Positions 49,709-59,264 of a DNA stretch of 64,000 nucleotides are shown one piece after another. Source of the stretch: CAIYRG01 sp965247505 (lineage in GTDB: Bacteria > Pseudomonadota > Alphaproteobacteria > Micropepsales > Micropepsaceae); the NCBI GenBank assembly GCA_965247505.1, contig OZ252020.1, positions 2,108,001-2,172,000 on the forward strand, given 5' to 3'. Numbering within the stretch: position 1 is the stretch's first letter; every line of letters starts with the position of its first letter. Made by a program: the position numbers and the translations under genes. Under the pieces are notes generated by a model. The model was not told the origin of the DNA. It did no database searches and was given only the letters and a program-made list of their open reading frames with translations.

Positions 49709-50299
49709 ATGACCATTTCCCCCATGACGATTGCAGAAGACAAAAAACAATTAAGGCGCGAGGCTGAAAATTTACGACATCGCCTTGCCGGCTCGGCGCC
49801 AGATGCCGCGCACGCAATTGCCCATAATTTTTCTGTTGCGATTTCACTGGCATCCAACGCGATTGTGGCGGGCTACATCCCGGCGCGCGGCGAGGCCGAT
49901 CCATTGCCCTTGATGGAACAATTGAGAACGCTCGGTAATCCTCTCGCGCTTTCGCGCGTTGTCGAGAAATGCCAGCCGCTGCATTTTCATTTGTGGCACG
50001 ATAATGAGACCACGGTAAAAGGCGCTTTCGGCATGATGGAGGCTGCGTCCGATTGGCCATCAATTGTTCCGAATGTTCTTCTCATACCCTTGCTTGGTTT
50101 TGACAAGAACGGTTACCGCCTCGGATATGGCGGCGGCTATTATGATCGATCGCTGCATTCATTGCGCATGCGCGCTTCAGTTTTAGCCGTCGGTATCGCT
50201 TTTGCGGGTCAAGAGATGGTATTGCCGCATGACGAGAACGACAAAAGACTCGACTGGATCGTGACCGAGAAACATGCACGCCCTTTTGAAAGGAACTGA
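49709..50299 (+). CDS. fau: 5-formyltetrahydrofolate cyclo-ligase
   Basis: A 196-residue enzyme that converts 5-formyl-THF to methenyl-THF with ATP. The basic N-terminus KKQLRREAENLRHRL and the active-site block IPLLGFDKNGYRLGYGGGYYDR are clear. ATG 49709 or ATG 49724 could be the start. It ends exactly where the next gene begins. Confidence 0.93.
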   Translation: MTISPMTIAEDKKQLRREAENLRHRLAGSAPDAAHAIAHNFSVAISLASNAIVAGYIPARGEADPLPLMEQLRTLGNPLALSRVVEKCQPLHFHLWHDNETTVKGAFGMMEAASDWPSIVPNVLLIPLLGFDKNGYRLGYGGGYYDRSLHSLRMRASVLAVGIAFAGQEMVLPHDENDKRLDWIVTEKHARPFERN

Positions 50300-51115
50300 A
50301 TGCGCATTTTATTGATCGGTGATGTCATTGGCCGTCCCGGCCGCGACGTTGTCGGCGCGGAGCTCCCCAATTTGCGCGAAACGCTTGGCCTCGATTTCGT
50401 TATCTTAAATGCGGAAAACGCCGCAGGCGGATTCGGGGTAACGCGCAAAGTCGCGAACGAGCTTTTTGCCCTTGGCGTCGATGTTCTCACAACCGGGAAT
50501 CATTGGCTGGATCAGCGCGAGATTCTTACCTTCATTGACGGAGAGGATCGCATCTTGCGTCCAATCAATTACCCCATAGGCACACCGGGCCGTGGCGCCA
50601 ATCTTTACCAGGCCAAGAATGGCAGCCGCGTCCTCGTCATTAATCCAATGGGCAGAATTTTCATGGGCGAACTCGACGATCCCTTTGCCGCGGTCGAGTC
50701 CGAGCTTACCGCCTGTCCCTTGGTCGAGGGCGCTGATGCCATTGTGGTCGACATGCATGCCGAAGCGACGTCGGAGAAGATGGGGATGGGCCAGTTTTGC
50801 GACGGAAGGGCCAGCCTCGTCGTGGGAACGCATAGCCACGTTCCGACGGCGGATGCGCAAATCTTTCCAAACGGCACAGCCTATCAAACCGATGCTGGCG
50901 CGACCGCCGACTACGATTCGGTCATCGGCATGGATAAGGAAGAGCCGCTGCGGCGCTTTACCACCAAAATATCGGGCGGGCGCATGAAGCCCGCAACGGG
51001 CCCGGCGACGCTTTGCGCGGTTTTTGTGGAAACCGACGATAAGACAGGCCTTGCTAAAAGCGTTGCGCCGGTGCGCGTCGGCGGGCGGTTGGCGCCGGCG
51101 CTTCCTGCAATTTGA
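50300..51115 (+). CDS. ymdB: YmdB-type metallophosphoesterase (TIGR00282)
   Basis: A 271-residue binuclear metal phosphodiesterase. Visible motifs are GDVIGRPGRDVV, NAENAAGGFG, TTGNHWLDQRE, DMHAEATSEKMGMGQF and GTHSHVPTADAQI. Bacillus YmdB hydrolyses 2',3'-cyclic nucleotides and influences RNA turnover. The ATG directly follows the fau stop, so the pair is co-transcribed. Confidence 0.92.
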   Translation: MRILLIGDVIGRPGRDVVGAELPNLRETLGLDFVILNAENAAGGFGVTRKVANELFALGVDVLTTGNHWLDQREILTFIDGEDRILRPINYPIGTPGRGANLYQAKNGSRVLVINPMGRIFMGELDDPFAAVESELTACPLVEGADAIVVDMHAEATSEKMGMGQFCDGRASLVVGTHSHVPTADAQIFPNGTAYQTDAGATADYDSVIGMDKEEPLRRFTTKISGGRMKPATGPATLCAVFVETDDKTGLAKSVAPVRVGGRLAPALPAI

Positions 51116-51194
51116 GGCCATTTGGGCCTCTAACCCTTGAATTCACCCAGCTGAGCCGTCTATTCAGCGCCCTGTAGAAGACGGAAATTCCCTT

Positions 51195-51944
51195 ATGGCC
51201 GGCCATTCCCAATACAAAAACATCATGTTCCGGAAGAACCGGCAGGATGCAGAGCGTTCTAAGCTGTTCTCCAAGCTGAGCCGGGAAATCACGGTGGCTG
51301 CCAAAATGGGGATGCCTGATCCGGAGCATAATCCGCGCTTAAGGGCGGCGATCATTGTCGCCAGGGGGCAGAGCATGTCGAAAGACGTGATCGAGCGCGC
51401 GGTTAAGAAGGCGCTGGGGGGCGAAGGCGAAAACTACGATGAGGTGCGTTATGAGGGTTTCGGACCCGGCGGCGCTGCGATCATTGTCGAAGCGCTAACC
51501 GATAATCGTAATCGCACGGCTTCCGATGTCCGCGCCGCTTTTGCCAAATATGGCGGCGCGATGGGCGAAACCGGGTCGGTCTCTTTTCAATTCGATCATG
51601 TTGGTTCGATCACCTATCCAGCCGACAAAGGCGATGGCGAAGCGATGCTCGACGTGGCCATCGAGGCCGGCGCTTCGGAATGCCTTTCAGACGAGGACGG
51701 CCACGAATTTTTATGCGCGATGGAGGATTTCGGCACGGTGCGCGATGCCCTGGAAGCGAAATTGGGCGAGCCCTCTGCGGCCAAGATATTATGGAAGCCG
51801 ACAAGCATGGTGCCAGTCAACGACGATAGCGGCGAAACCTTAAGTAAGCTTCTGGATACACTCGACGATCATGACGATGTGCAGAATATCTATGCCAATT
51901 GCGAGTTCTCCGATTCGTTAATGGAAAAGCTCTCGGCAGCGTAA
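51195..51944 (+). CDS. yebC: YebC/PmpR family protein
   Basis: A 249-residue protein with the family start MAGHSQYKNIMFRKNRQDAE, RAAIIVARGQSMSKDVIERA, and the block YEGFGPGGAAIIVEALTDN. YebC proteins act as DNA-binding regulators or as translation factors at polyproline sites, as recent work on YebC homologues suggests. It lies upstream of ruvC, the usual place. Confidence 0.95.
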   Translation: MAGHSQYKNIMFRKNRQDAERSKLFSKLSREITVAAKMGMPDPEHNPRLRAAIIVARGQSMSKDVIERAVKKALGGEGENYDEVRYEGFGPGGAAIIVEALTDNRNRTASDVRAAFAKYGGAMGETGSVSFQFDHVGSITYPADKGDGEAMLDVAIEAGASECLSDEDGHEFLCAMEDFGTVRDALEAKLGEPSAAKILWKPTSMVPVNDDSGETLSKLLDTLDDHDDVQNIYANCEFSDSLMEKLSAA

Positions 51945-52015
51945 AATAGACGTTTTTTGCGGCTCATCAGATTGTGGGCTGGCCAGCGAACCCATTCGGC
52001 GCTACCCATTTTGTT

Positions 52016-52531
52016 ATGTCTTCGAGTGCGATTCGCATCCTCGGGCTCGATCCCGGATTGACCCGAACCGGCTGGGGCATGATTTCCATTGCCGGCTCGA
52101 AGCTTTTGCACATCGCCAATGGTGCAATTCCAACAAAAGCTGCGTTACCGCTCAGCGAGCGCCTGTTGATTATTTACAAGGCGCTTCACGAAGTTATCGA
52201 ACAGCACGCACCAGATGTGGCGGCAGTCGAACAGACTTTCATCGCCAAGAATCCCGCGGCCGCGCTGAAGCTCGGCCATGCGCGGGCCATTCCGCTTTTG
52301 GTGGCAGCGGAAGCAGGGCTCGAAATCGCCGAATACGCACCCAACCACATTAAAAAGTCCCTCGTCGGTGTTGGTCATGCCGATAAAGAGCAAGTCGCGG
52401 CGATGGTGCGCTGTTTGCTCCCCACTGCGCGCTTTCAGACCACGGATGCGTCCGACGCGTTGGCCTGTGCCATCGCCCACGCTCATTTCTCGGGCACCAA
52501 TGAGCGGATTCAGGCGGCACTCAGCGCATGA
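52016..52531 (+). CDS. ruvC: Holliday junction resolvase RuvC
   Basis: A 171-residue endonuclease that cuts Holliday junctions. The acidic residues are in ILGLDPGLTRTGWG (N-terminus), AAVEQTFIAKNP (about 65) and DASDALACAIAHA (about 142). ATG 52016 gives the standard size. It overlaps ruvA by four bases (ATGA). Confidence 0.96.
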   Translation: MSSSAIRILGLDPGLTRTGWGMISIAGSKLLHIANGAIPTKAALPLSERLLIIYKALHEVIEQHAPDVAAVEQTFIAKNPAAALKLGHARAIPLLVAAEAGLEIAEYAPNHIKKSLVGVGHADKEQVAAMVRCLLPTARFQTTDASDALACAIAHAHFSGTNERIQAALSA

Positions 52532-53136
52532 TTGGAAAGCTGACCGGTAAGATCGAATTTGTCGGCGCCGACCACGTCATCGTCGATGTTGGCGGGGTCG
52601 GCTATCTTGTCCATTGCTCGTCCGCAGCGCTTAGCCGTCTTTCCGCGGGCATAGAGGTGAGTCTTTTCATCGAAACAAAGGTCTCGGACGACGCGATCCG
52701 CCTATACGGTTTTGTCGCCGGAGAGGAGCGAGAGTGGTTTCGCTTGCTGCAAACCGTTCAGGGAGTCGGCGCGCGTGTGGCTCTGGCAATCTTGAGTGTC
52801 GTGAAGCCATCGGATTTGGAGCGCAGCATCGTTCTTAGCGACAAGACAATCGTCGGGCGTGCCTCGGGCGTTGGGCAAAAACTTGCCGGCCGCATCGTCA
52901 GCGAATTAAAGGATAAGGCGCCGGCCCTCGTTATGCAGCGTCATGCCGAAGCCGGCGCATTGCCATCTCATTCGGGCGTTGCACACCCTGTTGAAAGCGA
53001 TGCCATCGCCGCGCTGATGAACCTCGGCTATTCTCAGCTGGCCGCCGCCGAAGCGGTTGCGCGCGCTGGGCAAGATAAGGACGCGATACCGCTCGATGTC
53101 CTTATTCGCGAGTCGCTCAGGCAGCTGGCAAGGTAG
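52528..53136 (+). CDS. ruvA: Holliday junction helicase subunit RuvA
   Basis: A 202-residue junction-binding protein. An N-terminal OB fold (MIGKLTGKIEFVGADHVIVDV) precedes two helix-hairpin-helix motifs (VQGVGARVALAIL; ASGVGQKLAGRIVSELKDK). The C-terminal domain with AIAALMNLGYSQLAAAEAV contacts RuvB. It forms a tetramer on the four-way junction. Confidence 0.96.
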   Translation: MIGKLTGKIEFVGADHVIVDVGGVGYLVHCSSAALSRLSAGIEVSLFIETKVSDDAIRLYGFVAGEEREWFRLLQTVQGVGARVALAILSVVKPSDLERSIVLSDKTIVGRASGVGQKLAGRIVSELKDKAPALVMQRHAEAGALPSHSGVAHPVESDAIAALMNLGYSQLAAAEAVARAGQDKDAIPLDVLIRESLRQLAR

Positions 53137-53143
53137 AGATCTG

Positions 53144-54229
53144 ATGACCACATCCAAAGCAATGAGCGAAACGACAACGGGGTCGGAGGAAAACAGCAAC
53201 CGCCTTGTTACGCCCTTGGCCCGCGAGGAAGACGAATTGGAAACCTCGCTCCGCCCGAAGCGGCTTTCCGAATTTGTTGGTCAAGCGCGGGCGCGCGCCA
53301 ATATTTCGGTCTTTATCGAGGCCGCAAAATCGCGGGGGGAACCCTTGGATCATGTCCTGTTTTCCGGCCCGCCGGGTCTTGGCAAAACGACATTAGCGCA
53401 GATCGTATCTCGTGAACTTGGCGTGGGATTTCGTTCCACTTCCGGCCCGGTGCTTGCCCGCGCCGGAGATCTCGCTGCGCTCCTGACAAATTTGGAGCCG
53501 CGAGATGTTTTGTTCATTGACGAAATTCACCGTCTCAATCCGGCGGTCGAGGAAATTCTTTATCCCGCGATGGAAGATTTTGAACTTGATTTGATCATTG
53601 GGGAGGGTCCCTCGGCGCGCTCGGTCAAGATTCAGCTTGCACCTTTCACCCTTGTCGGGGCCACGACGCGTTCAGGGCTTTTGACCACGCCTCTGCGCGA
53701 TCGTTTTGGAATTCCGGTGCGTCTCAATTTTTACGATACCGACGAACTCGTCGAGATTGTCACGCGAGCCGCGCGCTTCCTGTCGCTTAAACTTACAGAA
53801 GCGGGTGCGCGTGAAATTGCACGCCGCTCGCGCGGCACGCCGCGCATTGCCGGTCGGCTGCTAAAACGCGTTCGCGATTTTGCCGACGTTGCAAAGCGCG
53901 ATGAGGTTGATGAGAAAGTTGCCGACTCCGCTCTTGCGCGTTTGGAAGTCGACGAGCGCGGGCTGGACGCGTTCGACCGACGTTATCTTACGCTTATCGC
54001 GGAAGGCTTCGGCGGCGGCCCTGTCGGGGTCGAAACGCTTGCAGCGGCGCTTAGCGAGCCGCGAGACGCCATTGAAGAGATTGCCGAGCCCTATCTTATT
54101 CAGCAAAGCCTTGTGCAAAGAACGTCCCGCGGGCGGATGCTGACGGCGCAAGCCTATCAACATCTCGGCCTTCCGGGCGCTGCGCAGCCCAAAGCGCAGG
54201 ATGCGCTTTTTGGCGATGACGACACCTAA
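53144..54229 (+). CDS. ruvB: Holliday junction helicase subunit RuvB
   Basis: A 361-residue AAA+ motor that drives branch migration. Walker A GPPGLGKTTLAQIV, Walker B LFIDEIHRL and the sensor GATTRSGLLTTPLRDRFG are present, with the C-terminal winged helix ending YQHLGLP. ATG 53144 has AAGG upstream; ATG 53162 is possible. Longer upstream frames overlap ruvA. Confidence 0.96.
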   Translation: MTTSKAMSETTTGSEENSNRLVTPLAREEDELETSLRPKRLSEFVGQARARANISVFIEAAKSRGEPLDHVLFSGPPGLGKTTLAQIVSRELGVGFRSTSGPVLARAGDLAALLTNLEPRDVLFIDEIHRLNPAVEEILYPAMEDFELDLIIGEGPSARSVKIQLAPFTLVGATTRSGLLTTPLRDRFGIPVRLNFYDTDELVEIVTRAARFLSLKLTEAGAREIARRSRGTPRIAGRLLKRVRDFADVAKRDEVDEKVADSALARLEVDERGLDAFDRRYLTLIAEGFGGGPVGVETLAAALSEPRDAIEEIAEPYLIQQSLVQRTSRGRMLTAQAYQHLGLPGAAQPKAQDALFGDDDT

Positions 54230-54671
54230 AGCGCGCACGCCCGCGTCGGGTTGGTTTGAGGAAAAGACCTTCGTCTTTCCTGTTTGCGTCTATTATGAAG
54301 ACACAGATCTATCGGGCGTTGTCTATCACGCGACTTATTTGCGATTCATGGAGCGTGGCCACTCGGAGTTTTTGCGTTCAATCGGATTGCGCCACCAGGG
54401 CATGCTGGACGCCAGTGAGCCTTTGGTGTGGGCGGTCCGCCGCGTCTCGATCGATTACCGCAAGCCGGGACGCGTCGATGAAGCATTGGAGGTACATACG
54501 AAGGTCCGTGATCTCTCTGGCGCCCGAATGCTGCTTATCCAGGAAATTCGCCGCGGGGAGGATCTTCTCACCGAGGCGGAGGTCGAAGCATGCGTGATCA
54601 CGCTCGATGGCAATCCCAGGCGGATTCCCGGCCATGTGGCTGCGAAGCTTGCTGAGTTCTTGGCGAACTAG
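54216..54671 (+). CDS. ybgC: Tol-Pal-associated acyl-CoA thioesterase YbgC
   Basis: A 151-residue hot-dog fold thioesterase. The active-site segment YYEDTDLSGVVYHATYLRF holds the catalytic Asp. ATG 54216 overlaps the end of ruvB by 14 bases; ATG 54201 is also open. It opens the ybgC-tolQRAB-pal-cpoB cluster, which is in canonical order. Confidence 0.93.
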   Translation: MTTPKARTPASGWFEEKTFVFPVCVYYEDTDLSGVVYHATYLRFMERGHSEFLRSIGLRHQGMLDASEPLVWAVRRVSIDYRKPGRVDEALEVHTKVRDLSGARMLLIQEIRRGEDLLTEAEVEACVITLDGNPRRIPGHVAAKLAEFLAN

Positions 54672-54853
54672 GGCATGTGGAAGATATTCCCGAGATATTT
54701 GGATATTCTTTTCGACTCAATCGTTAAGGAATAGCCGGGAAGGGAACAAAATTACGCCATGTTTAGGGGGTTTATGCTAATCGAAGATTCGGGCTCGCAA
54801 ATAGTTGAGCGAAGCGGTGAGCGCGTTCAACGGGACGTCATAAAGGTTTGTCG

Positions 54854-55744
54854 ATGAAGTGGATGCGTTTAAGCGCCGTGGCGGTGGCGGCGTTGGCTAT
54901 TACTCTGGCTTTTCTTGCCGAAGGCGCCAGCCAGGCACAAATACAAACGGTGCCGCGCGAAGAGGGCGCGCCGCCCATTGCGGCGCCCACTGGCGAAGGG
55001 GCCGAAGGCGCACCGCTTGCCGCTCCTGTGGGTGATGTTCAGGCGGAATTCGTCGGTCCGCAAACCGAACTCCAAAACATTTTTACGCCGTTAGGACTAT
55101 TTATGCGCGCTGATTGGGTCGTGAAGTCGGTAATGATCCTGCTCATACTTGCCTCGTTTTGGTCTTGGGTCGTGATCGTCGATAAATGGATTTCGCTGGG
55201 GAGTCTGAATCGCCGAACGCGGCGCTTTGAAAAGAATTTCTGGTCGGGCCGCTCGCTCGATGAATTATACGCGCAATATTCCGAGCGCGCCGATCAGCCC
55301 ATGGCGTTTGTATTCATTGCCGCGCTTCGCGAGTGGAAACGGTCTTACGAAAAAAACGCCAATCTTTCGGGTATCAGTTCGCGTGTCGAACTGGCGATGA
55401 ATGTTTCGATCCAGCGCGAATCGGACAAACTCGGACGCGGTTTGAATTACCTCGCTACGGTGGGGGCGACCGCGCCCTTTCTTGGTCTGTTCGGAACGGT
55501 TTGGGGCATCATGAATTCCTTTCAGGCGATTGCCGTGCGCCAGGACACAACGCTTGCCGTAGTCGCGCCCGGTATTGCCGCGGCCTTGTTCGCTACGGCT
55601 TTAGGTCTTTTGGCGGCCATTCCCGCCGTCGTCGCCTATAACCGTTTCCAAGGCGAAGTGACTCGCTATAGCGGGCGGCTGGAGTGCTTCGCCGACGAGT
55701 TGTCGGCGTTTCTCTCGCGCCAAGTCGATGAAAGAAACGGTTAA
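54854..55744 (+). CDS. tolQ: Tol-Pal proton channel TolQ
   Basis: A 296-residue MotA/TolQ/ExbB protein. Membrane segments lie near residues 88-112, 200-222 and 235-258, with VGATAPFLGLFGTVWGIMNSFQ conserved. Unlike enterobacterial TolQ, it starts with a signal-peptide-like sequence (LSAVAVAALAITLAFLAEGASQAQ) and ~45 extra Pro/Ala/Glu-rich residues, as does the ExbB at 17.3 kb. A 182-base gap follows ybgC and may hold the tol promoter. The stop codon overlaps the tolR start by one base. Confidence 0.92.
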   Translation: MKWMRLSAVAVAALAITLAFLAEGASQAQIQTVPREEGAPPIAAPTGEGAEGAPLAAPVGDVQAEFVGPQTELQNIFTPLGLFMRADWVVKSVMILLILASFWSWVVIVDKWISLGSLNRRTRRFEKNFWSGRSLDELYAQYSERADQPMAFVFIAALREWKRSYEKNANLSGISSRVELAMNVSIQRESDKLGRGLNYLATVGATAPFLGLFGTVWGIMNSFQAIAVRQDTTLAVVAPGIAAALFATALGLLAAIPAVVAYNRFQGEVTRYSGRLECFADELSAFLSRQVDERNG

Positions 55745-56196
55745 TGGGAATTGCTCTGAACACCGGCACGCATAGGGTACGTCGCGGCAGGGGGCGGCGT
55801 TTGCACCCGATGTCGGATATCAATGTCACGCCGTTTGTCGATGTGATGCTCGTTTTGTTGATCGTGTTCATGGTGACCGCGCCTCTCTTGACCGTCGGCG
55901 TTCCGGTCGATTTGCCCGAGACGCGTGCTCCGGCATTGGGACAGGATCTCGAGCCGCTCGCGGTCACGATCGACAGTGGCGGACAAGTCTATCTCCAGGA
56001 TACACCGGTTGAAATCGAAGAATTGGTTCCGCGGCTCGAGGCCATCGCACGAAACGGTTACGATCAACGCGTCTTCGTGCGCGGCGATAGAGCCGTTGCT
56101 TATGGCACTGTCGCGGAAGTGATGGGGCTATTGAGTTCCGCTGGGTTTACCCGCATCGGGCTGGTTAATCAGGGCGAGGACATTCCACCAAGATGA
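55744..56196 (+). CDS. tolR: Tol-Pal protein TolR
   Basis: A 150-residue ExbD/TolR protein. The membrane helix is in MSDINVTPFVDVMLVLLIVFMVTAP with the conserved Asp (about residue 33). The periplasmic domain ends VMGLLSSAGFTRIGLVNQ. It overlaps the tolQ stop codon (TAATG), and tolA starts 7 bases after it. Confidence 0.95.
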   Translation: MGIALNTGTHRVRRGRGRRLHPMSDINVTPFVDVMLVLLIVFMVTAPLLTVGVPVDLPETRAPALGQDLEPLAVTIDSGGQVYLQDTPVEIEELVPRLEAIARNGYDQRVFVRGDRAVAYGTVAEVMGLLSSAGFTRIGLVNQGEDIPPR

Positions 56197-56203
56197 AGGC
56201 GAT

Positions 56204-56998
56204 ATGCGCAAAGGCATCATTGTATCGACCGCGCTCCATATGGGGATAATCGGCGCGACGATGGTCACGTGGCCAAGTGCCTTCTCGCAAAGCGATGAGG
56301 CCCTGCCCATCGTGCCTGTGGAGCTGATTACGCTTGATGACGTGACAAACATTCTAGCGACTGTCCGCGAGATTGAGCCGCCGGAGCCTGAGCTTCCAGA
56401 GCCGGAGCCGCCTATTGCCGAGCCCGAGCCAGAATTGGTCGAAGCCCTGCCGCCTGAGCCCCTTCCGGAACTCGAACCCGAACCTGAGCCCGAAGTGGTG
56501 GCGGAGGTTGAGCCGGAGCCCGAACCGCCGCCGCCGGCGCCGGTCGCAAAGCCCGAGCCGCAGCGCGAAGAATTCGATCTCGATTCAGTGATTGCCTTGC
56601 TCGACTCGCGCTCGCAAACAGAGGCCCCGGAACAGCTGTCGGATCAAGCGCGCGCTGGAATCGGTGATCGCAACGCGATGACCATGAATCTCCGCGATTT
56701 GGTGAGAGCCCAAATGTACGAATGTTGGAGCCCTCCAGTCGGTGCACCCAATCCGGAGGAACTCATTGTCGGGGTGACCGTCTTTCTCGCGCCTAATGGT
56801 ACCCTTGCACGCGCGCCGCAGCTGAGCACAGCAAGCCGAGCAGCGGCGGCGGCAAATCCCTTTATGCGGGCAGCAGCAGAAACGGCCCTGCGTGCAGTGA
56901 ATATCTGCGCGCCCTATCGCAATTTGCCGGCCGACCAATATGGGATGTGGAATGAAATCACGATTACATTTGACCCGACGAAAATGGCCGGGCTTTAA
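56204..56998 (+). CDS. tolA: Tol-Pal protein TolA-like
   Basis: A 264-residue TonB-like protein linking TolQR to TolB and Pal across the periplasm. It has an N-terminal membrane segment (IIVSTALHMGIIGATMVTW). A long Pro/Glu-rich rod (about residues 60-125, repeats of PEPE) follows, and a C-terminal domain with MYECWSPPVGAPNPEELIVGV. The rod is PE-rich rather than the KA-rich helix of enterobacterial TolA, as is common in Alphaproteobacteria. Confidence 0.88.
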   Translation: MRKGIIVSTALHMGIIGATMVTWPSAFSQSDEALPIVPVELITLDDVTNILATVREIEPPEPELPEPEPPIAEPEPELVEALPPEPLPELEPEPEPEVVAEVEPEPEPPPPAPVAKPEPQREEFDLDSVIALLDSRSQTEAPEQLSDQARAGIGDRNAMTMNLRDLVRAQMYECWSPPVGAPNPEELIVGVTVFLAPNGTLARAPQLSTASRAAAAANPFMRAAAETALRAVNICAPYRNLPADQYGMWNEITITFDPTKMAGL

Positions 56999-57025
56999 CA
57001 GAGCGAGTGTTTGAAGGTGACAGTG

Positions 57026-58372
57026 ATGAATTCGGGAAAAAATCTTCTTCCTTGCAGATTCCTGGGAATTGTTGTGGCTGTCGCGGCGCTCTTCGTAGCT
57101 CTTCCAGCAAACGGCGCTTTGGAAGTGCGGGTGGACGAGGGCGTTGCCACGCCATTGCCGATCGCAATCCCCGATTTTCTGGGTGTGAACCCGGAAGCTG
57201 CGTCCATGGGCGCCGATGTTGCCAATGTGGTGCGCGCCGATTTGGAGCGCTCCGGCCTCTTTCGCCCGCTTCAGCCCGCATCCTTCATAGAAAATATCTC
57301 CGACATCAATGTGCCGCCGCGCTTCGGCGACTGGCGCATCATACAGGCGCAGGGCCTCGTCACCGGCCAAGCAACCCTCCAACCGAATGGGCGCCTTCGC
57401 GTCGATTTTCGATTGTGGGACGTGTTTGGCGAAGAGCAAATGATCGGGCTGCAATACACGGCAACGCAGGAAAACTGGCGGCGCATCGCGCATCTCGTTT
57501 CCGATGCGATTTACCAGCGCATCACCGGTGAGAGCGGCTATTTCGACACGCGCATCGTTTTTATCGCCGAGAGCGGGCCAAGGCTCCAACGCCGAAAGCG
57601 TTTGGCGGTGATGGATCAGGACGGCGCTAATCCCGTCTTTCTTACGCAAGGCGAGTATCTGGTTCTGACGCCGCGCTTTAATCCAACCGCGCAGATGATC
57701 GCCTATATGTCGTATATCAACGACCGTCCTCGGGTTTACATTTTTGATCTCGAGACGGGCCGCCAGGAAATGCTGGGAAATTTTCCGAACATGACCTTTT
57801 CGCCGCGTTTCTCGCCAAGCGGAAACAGCGTGGTAATGGCGCTAGAAAACAACGGCAATTCCGACATCTATATCATGAACCTTGCGACCCGAACCTCGCA
57901 GCGTCTGACCAGTGACCCGGGAATCGACACAGCGCCGTCATTTTCGCCCGATGGTACGCAGATTACATTCGAGTCTAATCGCGGAGGCTCGCAACAGGTC
58001 TATGTCATGAATGCAGACGGTTCGAACGCGCGGCGCATCAGTTTTGGCTCAGGACGCTCGGGAACGCCGGTCTGGAGCCCGCGGGGCGATCTCATCGCCT
58101 TCACGAAAATTGCCAATGGCGTCTTTCGCGTCGGTGTAATGCGCTCGGACGGATCGGGAGAACGGGTATTGAGTACGGGTTGGCAGGACGAAGGGCCGAC
58201 CTGGGCTCCAAATGGGCGTGTTGTCATGTTTACGCGAACATTTCAGACTGGGCCGACTGGCAGCGGCGGCGGCTCGCAAATATGGTCGGTTGATGTTACC
58301 GGACGGAACGAAAGGCGTGTTTTGTCGCCCGGCGATGCTTCGGATCCTGCATGGTCGCCCTTGATACAATGA
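57026..58372 (+). CDS. tolB: Tol-Pal translocation protein TolB
   Basis: A 448-residue periplasmic protein with a signal peptide (FLGIVVAVAALFVALPANGA). An N-terminal alpha/beta domain follows (IPDFLGVNPEA), then a six-bladed beta-propeller of WD40-like repeats with characteristic DTAPSFSPDGTQITFESNRGG. It binds Pal and TolA. ATG 57026 after AAGGTGA is the chosen start; an upstream TTG is open. Confidence 0.94.
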   Translation: MNSGKNLLPCRFLGIVVAVAALFVALPANGALEVRVDEGVATPLPIAIPDFLGVNPEAASMGADVANVVRADLERSGLFRPLQPASFIENISDINVPPRFGDWRIIQAQGLVTGQATLQPNGRLRVDFRLWDVFGEEQMIGLQYTATQENWRRIAHLVSDAIYQRITGESGYFDTRIVFIAESGPRLQRRKRLAVMDQDGANPVFLTQGEYLVLTPRFNPTAQMIAYMSYINDRPRVYIFDLETGRQEMLGNFPNMTFSPRFSPSGNSVVMALENNGNSDIYIMNLATRTSQRLTSDPGIDTAPSFSPDGTQITFESNRGGSQQVYVMNADGSNARRISFGSGRSGTPVWSPRGDLIAFTKIANGVFRVGVMRSDGSGERVLSTGWQDEGPTWAPNGRVVMFTRTFQTGPTGSGGGSQIWSVDVTGRNERRVLSPGDASDPAWSPLIQ

Positions 58373-58509
58373 TTACAAATTCGTAATGTTTTAAGGCAAT
58401 GCCTTGAGAGGGACCGCCATAGGCGTATGAAATACGTTTAGTAATATTATGCTCACTTTAACAATGCGCATTGCCAAGTCCGGCACGCGCGCGATGGAGT
58501 TGTAAAAAA

Positions 58510-59073
58510 ATGTCGAGTGTGATGCCAAGCGCCAAACTGGCGACCCCCAAACTATTGACCCCAAAATTGTTGACCTTGGGTGCAGTTCTATTTCTTGCTG
58601 CGTGTGCATCGGAGGAGCAGCCTCCTCCCGTACAGGCTGCGCAGCAGCAACCGCCTACCGTGGCTCAGCCGACAAGGGTTGCGCCGACGGATGTGGTCGT
58701 TCCGGGAAGTATTATTGATTTCGAGCGGAACGTGGGAGACCGCGTTTTCTTTGACTATGATAGTTCCACGCTAGATCAAACCGATCGCGACACGCTCGGA
58801 CGTCAAGCGGCGTGGCTGAATCAGTTTCCGAACATTGTCCTTACGATCGAGGGACATTGTGACGAGCGCGGTACACGCGAATACAACCTCGCGCTCGGTG
58901 CACGCCGTGCGGCTGCGGTTCGCGAACATCTCGTAAGCTTGGGCGTAAGCGCGGCACGGGTTGAAACCATCTCTTACGGAAGCGAGCGGCCTACTTGCGT
59001 CGAGTCGGCAGAAAATTGCTGGCAAGTTAATCGTCGTGGCGTTGCAACGATACGGGGCGGTGCCGCCTCCTAA
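58510..59073 (+). CDS. pal: Peptidoglycan-associated lipoprotein Pal
   Basis: A 187-residue outer-membrane lipoprotein. The lipobox LAAC follows a hydrophobic segment carrying a small internal duplication (PKLLTPKLLT). The OmpA-like domain has FFDYDSSTLDQTD, TIEGHCDERGTREYNLALG and NRRGVATI, which bind peptidoglycan. ATG 58510 is preferred; longer upstream frames are not supported. A terminator follows. Confidence 0.95.
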   Translation: MSSVMPSAKLATPKLLTPKLLTLGAVLFLAACASEEQPPPVQAAQQQPPTVAQPTRVAPTDVVVPGSIIDFERNVGDRVFFDYDSSTLDQTDRDTLGRQAAWLNQFPNIVLTIEGHCDERGTREYNLALGARRAAAVREHLVSLGVSAARVETISYGSERPTCVESAENCWQVNRRGVATIRGGAAS

Positions 59074-59097
59074 AGTTCTTGTCATTTGTAATCGGAG

Positions 59098-59129
59098 GGG
59101 GCGCTCATTAATGGGCGCCCTTTCTTTTT
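59098..59129 (+). terminator. Rho-independent terminator after pal
   Basis: GGGCGC (59098-59103) pairs with GCGCCC (59115-59120) and TTTCTTTTT follows. It separates pal from cpoB, so cpoB may have its own promoter or be reached by read-through. Confidence 0.88.
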
Positions 59130-59264
59130 CCGGAGCTAATGTGAGAGCATGAAATAACCAGAATTGGTTCAATCTGGCTACTTCATGCTTTAGGTTCTAA
59201 ATTAGATTCGGTTCTCGTGTATGTTGTCAAAGCGGGCAAAGCACTTCGCTTAAATGAGGCGGAC

